Position numbers and translations under genes: made by a program. The notes under the pieces were generated by a model. That model searched no databases, had not been told where the DNA came from, and saw only the letters and a list, made by a program, of their open reading frames with translations. Below, in pieces: positions 54,880-64,000 of a stretch of 64,000 nucleotides of DNA. Position 1 is the stretch's first letter; every line of letters begins with the position of its first letter. Source of the DNA: Prorocentrum cordatum (Eukaryota; Sar; Dinophyceae; Prorocentrales; Prorocentraceae); NCBI GenBank assembly GCA_963575745.1, contig CAUYUJ010016894.1, forward strand, positions 115,001-179,000. Direction: 5' to 3'.

Positions 54880-56290
54880 CCCAGAAACCACCCCCTGCGC
54901 TGGCCCTATTATCTCGAGAGAGTGCAACGCCTGCTAAGCTTTGCGACAGTGTCGTGGATAGCGGCCGCGCTCAGAGACCACCCCCTGCGCACCCCCTTTG
55001 GTGTCCAGAAAGTGCAACGCCTGCTAAGCTTTGCGACAGTGTCGTGGATAGCGGCCGCGCTCAGAGACCACCCCCTGCGCACCCCCTTTTGGTGTCCAGA
55101 AAGTGCAACGCCTGCTAAGCTTTGCGACAGTGTCGTGGATAGCGGCCGCGCTCAGAGACCACCCCCTGCGCACCCCCTACGGTGTCGTGAAACTGCCACG
55201 CCTGCTAGGCTTTGCGACAGTGTCGTGGATAGCGGCCGCGCTCAGAAACCACCACCTGCGCACCCCCTAGGGTGTCGTGAAACTGCCACGCTTGCTAGGC
55301 TTTGCGACAGTGTCGTGGACACCGGCCGAGCTCAGAGACCACCCCCTGCGCACCCCCTACAGTGCCGTGAAACTGCCACGCCTGCTAGGCTTTGCGACAG
55401 TGTCGTGGATAGCGGCCGCGCTCAGAAACCACCACCTGCGCACCCCCTGTGGTGTCGAGAAAGTGGCACCCCTGCTAGGCTTTGCGACAGTGTCGTGGAT
55501 AGCGGCCGAGCTCAGAGACCACCCCCTGCGCACCCCCTACGGTGCCGTGAAACTGCCACGCCTGCTAGGCTTTGCGACAGTGTCGTGGATAGCGGCCGCG
55601 CTCAGAGACCACCACCTGCGCACCCCCTTTGGTGTCGAGAAAGTGGCACCCCTGCTAGGCTGTGCGACAGTGTCGTGGATAGCGGCCGAGCTCAAAGACC
55701 ACCCCCTGCGCACCCCCTACGGTGCCGTGAAACTGCCACGCCTGCTAGGCTTTGCGACAGTGTCGTGGATAGCGGCCGCGCTCAGAAACCACCCCCTGCG
55801 CACCCCCTGTGGTGTCGAGAAAGTGGCACCCCTGCTAGGCTTTGCGACAGTGTCGTGGATAGCGGCCGAGCTCAGAGACCACCCCCTGCGCACCCCCTAC
55901 GGTGTCGTGAAACTGCCATGCCTGCTAAGCTTTGCGACAGTGTCGTGGATAGCGGCCGCGCTCAGAGACCACCCCCTGCGCACCCCCATGTGGTGTCGAG
56001 AAAGTGCCACGCCTGCTAGACTTAGCGACAGTGTCGTGGATAGCGACCGAGCTCAGAGACCACCCCCTGCGCACCCCCTGTGGTGTCGAGAAAGTGGCAC
56101 GCCTGCTAGGCTTTGCGGCAGTGTCGTGGATGGCGGCCGAGCTGAGAGACCAACCCCTGCGCACCCCCTTATCGTGTTGAGAAAGTTGCACCCCTGCTAG
56201 GCTGTGCGACAGTGTCGTGGATAGCGGCCGCGGTGAGAGACCACCCCCTGCGCACCCCCTTCTGGTGACGAGAAATTGCCACGCCTGCCG
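54880..56290. repeat. 90-bp satellite, about 16 copies
   Basis: Each unit has CCTGCTAGGCTTTGCGACAG, TGTCGTGGATAGCGGCCGC and CCACCCCCTGCGCACCCCCT. The anchor falls at 54930, 55020, 55111, 55201, 55291, 55381 and so on every 90 bp. From about 55381 to 55921 two unit types alternate (GTGAAACTGCCACG and GAGAAAGTGGCACC), a 180-bp higher-order repeat. Since 90 is divisible by 3, frames stay open through it (a 438-codon frame at 54703-56019 is an artefact). It abuts the 5-prime end of the Helitron. Confidence 0.95.
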
Positions 56291-56329
56291 TGCCCTGCGC
56301 CATGGCCCGCATAGAGCCTCCTGCCATGC

Positions 56330-56660
56330 ACTGAATCCTACACGCGCGTCTTATATATGTTTTGTCATGTGTATGTGCATGATGCGTGTGCGGCCATATC
56401 GGGACGTCTCTCACGTGTCGCACAGTATGTTGTGCAGACGTCTTGGGTGTGTGATGCAGTGAACATGCGTCTTGTGTGTGCGAGTGTGTGCATGCGTGCG
56501 GCGGCATGTAGACGCGTGTCACGTACTTGCCGTGCATGTGTTGAGCGCGGGTGAGGAGAGGAAGAGGAGTAGGGAGGAGGGGAGGTGTGAGGTGAGGTGA
56601 GACGCGGGCGCGGCGCGGCAGGGAAGAAAACCAGAACCCCACGAAACATGTGGGGAACAA
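56330..56660. other. gene-less stretch, TG-rich
   Basis: Alternating purine/pyrimidine-rich TGTGTG and TGCATG words, then a GGAGGTGAGG tract at 56545-56605. No gene. Confidence 0.6.
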
Positions 56661-56664
56661 AATC

Positions 56665-57075
56665 CATGTATAACAGGCGTGGCAACGCCGCGGGCAAGAA
56701 CAGATAGCATCTCGCTCGCCTCGTCGCGTGGCAACGACTCGGAACGAAAAAATGCTACACTCGATACCATGATTTTGAAATCTTCCGCGCGGATGGGCCG
56801 CACTGGCAAGCTCAGTTCCCAATTCTGGGGCAGGCCTGCGCGGGCCGATGGGCGCGCGGAGCGGCAGCGCCACGGGGCGACAAGGAACAGCTCCAATCAC
56901 TGCGCCACGCGGCACTGCTCCGATCGACGCGCCACGCGGCAACGCGCGGGAGGCGAAACAAAACTACTACTCTCTTCTACTCGTCACGTGGCAACGCCGA
57001 GTGGCGACCAAAAGTACGAATCCACTCCTACTGGCCACGTGGAATCGCATGGGGGGGCAAAAGAACTGATACCAG
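56665..57075. repeat. CCACGTGGCAACGC repeats inside a 330-bp duplicated segment, copy 1
   Basis: From GGCGTGGCAACGCCGCGGG through CCATGATTTTGAAATCTTCC, AATTCTGGGGCAGGCCTGCG and CGCCACGCGGCAACGCGCGG to CTACTCGTCACGTGGCAACG. It matches 57620-57930 closely over about 310 bp. Confidence 0.75.
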
Positions 57076-57099
57076 AGAAAAAACCCAATCATAATCTTT

Positions 57100-57500
57100 T
57101 TAGAGCTGTAGGGTTATAGGGCTACAGGGCTATATGGGCTCTTGGGCGCTATATGGGCTATATGGCTATATGGCTACATGGGTTATAGGGCTATAGGGCT
57201 ATAGGGCGATAGGGATGTAGGGCTATAAGGCTATAGGGCTACAGGGCACTGGGCACCCAGGCACCCGGCACCCGGCACCCGGGCACCCACCCGGGAACCG
57301 GGCACCCGTCACCCGGGCACCCCGGAACCCGGGCATCCGGGCACCCGGGCCCGGCCACCGAATCGGCGGCGAACCCGGGCACTCGGGCACCCGGGCACCC
57401 GTGCCCGGCCACCGAATCGGCGGCGAACCCGGGCACCCGGGCACCCGGGCACCCTGGCACCCGGGCCCGGCCACCGAATCGGCGGCGAACCTCACCTACC
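57100..57500. repeat. two arrays: GGGCTATA (57100-57245) and GGGCACCC (57245-57500)
   Basis: The first is an 8-11-bp unit GGGCTATAGGGCTAYA. The second is an 8-bp CACCCGGG unit containing three copies of a longer block CGGCCACCGAATCGGCGGCG. They lie between the two copies of the 330-bp segment. Confidence 0.9.
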
Positions 57501-57544
57501 CTTAAATCCGCTAGGACCCCTACAGAGGCAAGCTCTGATTAGGG

Positions 57545-57935
57545 AATAACACACTCCACTCGACTCGCTGCTCGCCACGTGACAACGCTCAGGAGCGAAG
57601 CGAAAACAAAACCAATGTTACTCCAGGCGTGGCAACGCCGCGGGGAGGAACAGATAGCATTCGACTCCACTCGCCGCGTGGCAACGCCTTGGGGCAACAA
57701 AAAAAAAAAAAAAAACACTCGATGCCATGATTTTAACATCTTCCGCGCGGATCAGCCGCACTGACACGCTCAAAAGTAACAATTCTGGGGCAGGCCTGCG
57801 CGGGCCGATGGGCGCTTGGAGCGGCTATGCCACGGGGTGAAAAGAAGCTGCTCCGCTTGACGCGCCACGCGGCAACGCGCGGGGGGCGAAACAAAACGAC
57901 TACTCTACTTTACTCGGCACTTGGCAGCGGGATCC
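57545..57935. repeat. 330-bp duplicated segment with CCACGTGG repeats, copy 2
   Basis: Same order of blocks as 56665-56995, with an A17 run inserted at 57699-57715. Confidence 0.75.
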
Positions 57936-58212
57936 CCAGAAGTCCCGTCCTCTCACCAAAGCCAATTGTTCGTCTTGGGCCGTTTTCTGACGAGCCAGTA
58001 GCCCGTCGAGGACCCCCGGATAGCAAAAATGCAGAAAAAAAACTCGGCTCGTAATCTTTGCACGACGACGGAAATCAAGCCGCCTGAATAGATCTTGAAA
58101 CAACTTCTGACGGCAACACGACGGGAACCCGAATGTGGCCACCGAGAATGCCCAGGGAGACAGAAGAAGCCGGCGGCGAGGGGGCGGTAGCGGGAACGCA
58201 CGCGACGCGCGC

Positions 58213-58221
58213 GAGCGTACA

Positions 58222-58279
<58 letters not shown>

Positions 58280-58365
58280 CCGCCGCCGCCGCCGGCGTCG
58301 TCGTCGTCGTGGTCGTCGTCGTCGTCGTTGTCGTCGTTGTCCTTGTCGTTGTCGTTAGTCGTCGT
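58213..58365. repeat. (GTC)n microsatellite with GCC core
   Basis: GTC triplets with a GCC patch at 58263-58295. Poly-Ser, poly-Val and poly-Asp frames are artefacts. Confidence 0.95.
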
Positions 58366-58369
58366 CCGT

Positions 58370-59410
58370 CCTCGTCCGACGTCGCCGAGGGGCCGAAGAG
58401 AACAAGTACAGAGGGCGAGAAGAAAAGATGGGAAGAGAAAAGACCACGAATTTCCGATTCGACCGATCAGTATTGGGCTTCTGTGGAAGACCGGGTTTCG
58501 AAGCGAACTTAAGGATTCGAGGCGAATTCCAGGGTTCGCGATTGAGACCGATTCTGGATTTCGACCGAGCAAATTCCAAGTTTAGGGCCGCTTCCGGGGT
58601 TGGGCCCTCCTCCGTCTGAAAGCGACTCGGGATGAAGAGCCGCCCGGAAGGGTCTTGAAGGGTCTTTTTTATAAAGTATAAGAATTGGCATCGCGTGTCT
58701 GGAGGTAACGCCAACTTGCGATTAGCAAATGGCCATCGCCAACCCCCCCTTGGGCTAATGAATCGACAACGCAGGGCGCGAACCCATTTTTTTGTCACGC
58801 GCGCCGGGGGGCCGTCGCTGGGCCCCGAGGGGACCGTGCACCCCCCTACATGACAGCATCAAAACGATTGGTTTTCGTATAGAAGTTGTATTGGGGTCGT
58901 ACACATCCGAGGCCCCATTGTGAACTGCTGGGCAAATCCCCGTTTGGTCACGCCCCCTATTCGTCCAGCCCGCCTTGCTCGCGGGCCCACGAGGCAGCCG
59001 ACGCCCCCCCGGCTGCTGCCAGGGCAAAAGAAGCGCATCGGTTCGACAGAAAAGAACACGGAAAATGCGGGTGCGAGCGCCGAATTCTTCTTCACTTCGA
59101 ACAGGTCTCGCCCTGGCCCACGGCCCCTGCTTATGTCGCCTTTGCCTCCCGCCCCCCCTCCTCTCCCCCAGTCTGTGCTGTCTGTCGCCTTCCCGCAGGC
59201 GGCTGGGCGTCGGCGCTAATCACCGGCGCCGCCGCCGTTGATTTTCAATCTGGCGGGCGCGACCCCGCGATTCGCCCGAGCAGGGAAACGCCGTTTTTCA
59301 GTACACGCGCCCCTCACGGGGGCATTCATCACAAGATGACATTGCCCGCCGCGTCGACGACCTCTCTCGACGAAGGGCGCCCGAATCGATGGTAGAGCAA
59401 CACTGCGCAA
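58370..59410. other. gene-less stretch
   Basis: 58440-58600 contains several TTCG-type short repeats (GATTCGACCGA, GGATTCGAGGCGAATTCCAG). No recognised protein. Confidence 0.55.
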
Positions 59411-59416
59411 ACATCA

Positions 59417-59556
59417 ACTGTCGGAGCGCTGCGGGCATTCTTGCATCTGCGGTGGGCCACCCTGGCGGCGCCTCTGGCGCCGCCCCTGGCGCGCCCCGCG
59501 CGCCGCGAATGGAGTCCCAGCGCCGATCCAGGACATCCACACAGAGCTCCGACACT
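59417..59556. mobile_element. 130-bp palindromic element, copy E
   Basis: Right arm CCCAGCGCCGATCCAGGACA and CAGAGCTCCGACA; left arm TGTCGGAGCGCTGCGGGCAT and TCTTGCATCTGCGGTGGG, more diverged. The centre is a GGCGCC-rich palindrome as in copies A-C. Confidence 0.65.
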
Positions 59557-59749
59557 CTGATGTTCATGAGTTTATGATTTCTTCTTCGAAGAAACGAAAG
59601 GGAGCGAATCAGCTCACGAAGCTGAGTTCTCCGGCACCTCACGGCGGCGATACATCGAAGAAAGCGCCCCACGGCGGAGAGACGTAACTAGCTGCACGCG
59701 GCAGATTTAACACCCCCAGTCGACCCGATCCCCCCCCTTGAAGAGACGG

Positions 59750-60062
59750 GCGTGGACACCGCCAATTTCGACACATCCCTCACACGGGGATCGTACCCCC
59801 TACGGAGCTCCACCCACGGCCCCAGCTGGCGCATTCGCATGCGGGCCTCCACCAATTTCGGCACACCCTCAACTGGGATCATGCCACGCAGGGAGATCCA
59901 ACTACCGCCCCCATGGGCGCGTTCGCATATGGACCTCCGCCAATTTCGAAACACCTCTCGCACGGACGGATCGCGCCCACTCGGGAGCTCCACCTGCGTC
60001 CGCAGGTGGCGCGTTCGCATGCGGGCCGCCGCCCAGATCGGCACACCCCTCACAGAGGAGGA
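59750..60062. repeat. 89-bp tandem repeat, 3.5 copies
   Basis: Units share CACCAATTTCGACACACCCC, GGAGCTCCACC and TGGCGCGTTCGCATGCGGGC. Anchors fall at 59762, 59850, 59939 and 60030. Confidence 0.8.
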
Positions 60063-60630
60063 GACGGAGCCCAGCGCACCCAGGAAGGTTCTGCTCCACC
60101 CTGAGGGGAAACCACGGCGGCGCCTGGAGGCGAAGCCGCACGGGTCGCGGTCGACGTCGGGCACGCGCGGGCGGCGACGCGGGCCGTTGGTTCAATCAAA
60201 GGCGGCATGGAGGCAGCGCCAACATCACGGTCAGACGCGGGCGAGGCAACGCGGCAACGGTGAGAGCCCCTCAACGCACACCAAGACCGACCCTCCGCAG
60301 GCCAGGCCCCCGAGGGCGCACACACCCCAGCTACATTATCCACGAGGGGCCTGACTGCAGCAGGCGCCAGGTGGAGCTGGGGCGGGGGGACAGGGCCAGC
60401 GGCGGAAGGTGCTGAAGGGACAACGAAGGTGCAAGGCGAAAGAGGGAAGGTCTTGAAAATCGAAAGGTGAGAGCGGGACAACGAGAGGTGGGGGACAGAG
60501 GGAATGAACTGCACAGGCGCACGCGGGCGAACTATCAACTCCGCAGTCGCCGAGACAATCGGAGCAGACCTCGCCACAGCAGTCCCGGAGGCAAGATAGA
60601 GCGTGACCCACCGCCGCTGCACTGCGGAAA
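60063..60630. other. gene-less stretch
   Basis: GC-rich, no repeat and no recognised domain; ends at an (AC)n run (60634-60658). Confidence 0.5.
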
Positions 60631-60633
60631 GCC

Positions 60634-61375
60634 ACACACACACACACACACACACACACTTCCTCCGGACCCGCCCCCCCCCTCCCAAAATCCCCCCCCC
60701 TGCTGGACCCCCCCGCAACCCCCCCCCCCCCTACCCCCCCCCCCCCCCCCCCTCGAAAACCGGGGGGGGGGCGCCCAGTTCGAACCCCCCCCCCCCTGAA
60801 AACCGGAAGGGGGCCACTGCCAGTTCGACCATCCCCCCCCCCCCTCCTCACCGCCAGCACACGACTCCCGGCCCCTACCACCGTCCGCACCACATCCCCC
60901 GCTGTTGTTCCCAGCACCACTGTCCTCACAACCACTGTCCCCACTGGCTCCACCACCGCCCCTACTGTCCCCACCAGTGCCCCCACCACTGTCGCAATGT
61001 CCCCACTGTCCGCACCACTGTTCCCACCACGGTTCCACCCCCCCCACTTTCTCCACGGCCCCAACCACTGCCCGACTATCCCCACTGTCCCCACTGTCCC
61101 ACTGACTCTTCCGCTGTCCCACCGAGCCGCCCCACCGTTCCCGCCGCTGCCCCCACTGCCCCCACCACTGCCCCCACTGCACCTCTGCCCCATTGCCCCA
61201 CCGCCGTCCTCGCCACCGCCTTCAGCACTGTCCCCCAATACTCCCCACTGCCCCACTGTTTCCACCACATTCCCCCTGTCCCCACACCACTGTCCCCACC
61301 ACCACCGTCCCCACCACTGTCCCACTGCCCCCACTGTTCCCACCATTGTCCTCACCACTGCCCCCATGTTAAGGC
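60634..61375. repeat. (AC)n, C-homopolymer tracts, then CCCCACTGTCCCCACCA array
   Basis: C runs of 8-18 bases at 60675-60850, then about 30 irregular copies of CCCCACTG/CCACCACTGTCC. The same array returns at 63925-64000, so the 61.4-63.9 kb stretch is bracketed by it. The C runs could form i-motif, or G-quadruplex on the other strand. Confidence 0.9.
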
Positions 61376-62300
61376 CAAGTAAAGCGACCGGCGCGCTGAC
61401 CCCCCCCCTTCGCGACGGGAGGTGCGTCGCGCATTCGTCGCCCGTGCGCCGCCCGTGCGTCGGCCGCCGAAAAGGCCAGCCGCCCTCTCGAACGTGCACG
61501 TCGCCCTCGCAAGGGGGCAATTTGGTGAGTGCGCCGCCAGCGCGGCGGACACCCACGGGGCGGATCGCACGCACGTCGCCCTCTCCACGGCCGCTGAAAA
61601 GGCCCGTCGCCTCCGGGAAGAAGAAAGCCGCCCACGCTGCGACCTCTTGGCGAGAAGAAGGCGGCCGCTGGGCTACCTCGGCAGATCAACAAATCCCTCT
61701 AACATTACAGATGCAGCGATGCTGCTGAACGCACCTCGGCGATAGGCCAGCAGGTCCCCGCAGCCGCCGCCACAGCCGCCGCAACCGCCGCCAGCGCCAA
61801 AACTACCGCCGCCACATCACCACGAACGGATGCGACCGCAACCGCATCGACTGCGACGATTACGACCAACACCATTCACCGCCATCACCACCACCACGAC
61901 CACCACGCTTCTCGCGACCGCCACAACGACCGACACCAGCACGATCACCGACGCGACCACCACCAGCCCGCCCACTACCAGCGGCACGACCGCCGCCAGC
62001 GCGACCAAGGCGACGAACGCGACCACGACCATGATCACCAACATGACAATTGCAGAAGCACCCGCCCGCTCCGCCCCCCCCCCTCCCCCCCCCATTCCCC
62101 TGCCGGGCCGCCCTTGCCGCCGCGCCCGCCTCGCGCCCCTGCCTTTTCCCCCCTCCTTTTCTCTTCGTAATCTCCCTCTTCCACCGCCAGCGGCGGGGCC
62201 GCTCGCGGAAGGCGGGGGCGCCGCTCGCGGCGACGCGCCGCGGCCGCGGAAGGGGGGCCGAAGGAGAAAAAGAAAATGAAGAGGGGCACGGGGCGGCAAG
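61376..62300. other. gene-less stretch with CCGCCA-type repeats
   Basis: 61745-62045 is a loose ACCACC/GCCGCC low-complexity region; Thr/Ala-rich frames there are compositional. Confidence 0.65.
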
Positions 62301-62304
62301 GGAT

Positions 62305-62305
<1 letters not shown>

Positions 62306-62398
<93 letters not shown>
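62306..62398. repeat. T19 followed by A73 homopolymers
   Basis: A poly-T run turns directly into a long poly-A run, which can fold into a hairpin. It could be the joined tails of two retroelement copies, but no element is visible beside it. Confidence 0.9.
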
Positions 62399-62399
<1 letters not shown>

Positions 62400-62654
62400 G
62401 AGAGAGGAGGGGGGAGGGGCAGACAGAGGGAGGCCGGTAGAAAGGAGGAGGAGAAGGGGAGGAGAGAGGGAGACGTGACGAGGCAGGAGAGAGGACGAAG
62501 GAGGAGGAATGACAAAAGAGGAAGGGAGAAGGGAAATAACAGGGGCAAGCACCGCCCTTCCCGGCGCAATGGAGGACGCAACCGCCGCCACTTGTGAACA
62601 GCGCAAGCACGGCGGGCCGACGGCCGTTGCGCATTGCTGCTCGGAGAAATGCTA

Positions 62655-62930
62655 GGGGCGGGCAAAGTCGCCACTGCGTCGCGCATGCGTCGCGCGTGCG
62701 TCGCGCGTGCGTCGCGCGTGCGTCGCGCGCGCGTCGCGCGTGCGTCGCGCGCGTGGCGCGTGCGTCGCGCGTGCGTCGCGCGGGTCGATCGTGCGTAGCG
62801 CGCTGGCAGGGGTGCTTCGCGCGCGGATCGGGGTGCGTCGCGCGCGCGTCGCGCGCGCGTCGCGCGTGCGTCGCGCGGGCGTCGCTCGGGCCGTTCGCGC
62901 GTCGCGCGCAGGTCGCGCGCGAATCGCTCG
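62655..62930. repeat. CGTGCGTCGCG tandem array
   Basis: About 20 copies of a 10-bp unit GTGCGTCGCG or GCGCGTCGCG, with some larger units near 62780-62850. All three minus frames give Ala/Arg/Thr/His repeats, so none is a credible gene. Confidence 0.92.
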
Positions 62931-62939
62931 AAGGGCGCC

Positions 62940-63900
62940 GTGGACTCCTGACGGCGCGTGAACTGCACGGCCCGCTGGCGAAACAATCATGGGATGCGCG
63001 CGGCAATCGTAAAAATAGCGAGACACGCACGTGAGAACTATTAACGCGAGGAGACCAAGAGACGACATGGAAATGCAGCGCGCACGGACTAATATATTTC
63101 GAGCGCGCGCCCCGTCAGATTTTGAACATCGGTCCGTCGCTGCAGCAATTTGGCGACGTCTCGCCCGCCGACGCATTGGGGGGGAAGCAGAGGGTGGAAG
63201 TGGGGCGAGGGAAGGGTGGGCGGGAATGGGAACGGACGGGCGAGGAGGGGGCGCGCGGGGGCGGCGCAGCGGCGGCGGAAGCGATGGAAGGCGATCGACG
63301 GGGGGCGGCGGGAGCGGGGAGGGCGAGAAAAAGTTCCAGGAGGGTGGAAGGACAACGGGGGGTGAGTAGGGAGGCGGACAGGACGGCAGCCTGACACAAA
63401 AGAACGGAATACCAATTTCGCAAACGGGACAAAACGCGCAGCGCGTTGGACGAGGGGATGAGGAAGGAAGAGGGGGGGGGCAGGAGGATTGGCGCGAAAC
63501 GACATGGGGGTGCGGGGCGCGATGCGACGGGGCGAAGTGGCGCCGCGTCGCGCGACGTGACGTCACCCCCGCCGTGGCGCGACACGCACAGCCCCCAATC
63601 AACGCGAGGCGTCTTCGTCCTCAGCAACGGCTGGCGCCCCCGAAAATGAGCACCAACAAATCCTCTTGCGCCGAATTGGAAACAGAACGCGTTGGTGGAC
63701 CGTCGAACTAGAGCGCGCAGCGACCGCCAAAATGGCTGCTGGTGCACCGGCGTCGGAAACCTATATGTCGCCAGAGAAATTCCGAAGTCGCGCCACATGT
63801 CGCCCACGCACTCTGGGAGGCCGGGATTCGGGACAGAGACGCAAACCAGGGCCGGCGCACGGGCGACGCTCGGGCGACGCACTGACCGAAACTTAAGGGG
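62940..63900. other. gene-less stretch
   Basis: GC-rich with G-rich tracts (63175-63370); no recognised protein on either strand. Confidence 0.5.
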
Positions 63901-63924
63901 GGGGGGGGGTCGCTTCACTGGGCC

Positions 63925-64000
63925 TCAACATGCCCCCACCACTAACGTCCCCACCACTGTCCCACTGTCCCCACCACTGCCCCGCTGCCCCCTCGCCACC
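63925..64000. repeat. CCCCACCACTGTCCCACTG array, window edge
   Basis: Same family as 60850-61375; it runs off the end of the window. Confidence 0.9.

Noticed and set aside
54703-56019. 438-codon plus-strand open frame
   Set aside because: It runs along the 90-bp satellite; the unit is a multiple of three and GC-rich, so all frames tend to stay open. No domain.
57100-57245. GGGCTATAGGG repeats as telomeric sequence
   Set aside because: The unit is irregular and is not the TTTAGGG type expected in dinoflagellates; it is internal and short.
61817-62986. 389-residue minus frame with Arg-Asp-Ala-Arg repeats
   Set aside because: It crosses the 10-bp GC array and a poly-Phe run from poly-A; all neighbouring frames are equally open.

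Overview
This is a nuclear genomic window from a eukaryote with a large, repeat-rich, GC-rich genome. The best fit is a dinoflagellate. That rests on the types of mobile element present (copia-like gag, two kinds of LINE, a tyrosine recombinase, a Helitron) and on the dense tandem repeats; a Prorocentrum-like species is my inference from memory, not something the sequence proves. There are no operons, no ribosome-binding sites, and no RNA genes that I can support. A run of exactly 100 N (27365-27464) marks a scaffold gap. I see no ordinary single-copy host gene. Nearly all recognisable coding sequence belongs to mobile elements, mostly on the minus strand and mostly decayed.

Layout. 1-2.5 kb: decayed LTR-retrotransposon gag and protease (minus), cut by an intron-like insert. 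2.6-8.8 kb: tandem and inverted repeats, no gene. 8.9-14.3 kb: decayed two-ORF LINE (minus) with RRM-type ORF1, apurinic-endonuclease/RT ORF2, a 12-bp satellite between them and 82-bp repeats upstream. 14.3-22.3 kb: satellites and short palindromic elements. 22.7-24.4 kb: decayed tyrosine recombinase (minus). 24.6-28.7 kb: a perfect 126-bp duplication, huge low-complexity tracts and the gap. 28.8-32.3 kb: nine copies of a 312-bp repeat, bounded on both sides by a 340-bp element with terminal inverted repeats. 32.3-34.4 kb: a (TAC)n tract and other arrays. 34.4-38.3 kb: an intact 1270-residue LINE protein with restriction-like endonuclease. 38.3-41.1 kb: unrecognised ORFs and arrays.

41.7-54.9 kb is the centrepiece: a 13-kb minus-strand Helitron-like element. 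Reading in its own direction it encodes an N-terminal region, a ubiquitin-specific-protease (USP) fold with Cys box, QQD box and His box, a zinc finger, a DUF6570-like Cys-rich region, a Rep nuclease (His-Pro-His and Tyr-x3-Tyr) and a PIF1-family helicase. It is broken by at least four in-frame stops and several frameshifts. Its intron-like gaps repeatedly carry one short motif, GGTCACCGAGGGCCGTTTC, which in the largest gap is amplified into a 405-bp tandem array. 54.9-64 kb is again non-coding: a 90-bp satellite with partial 180-bp higher-order structure, G/C-rich arrays and homopolymers.

The genes do not form a cellular pathway. Together they record successive insertions by different transposon classes, later cut up by short hairpin elements and satellite growth.
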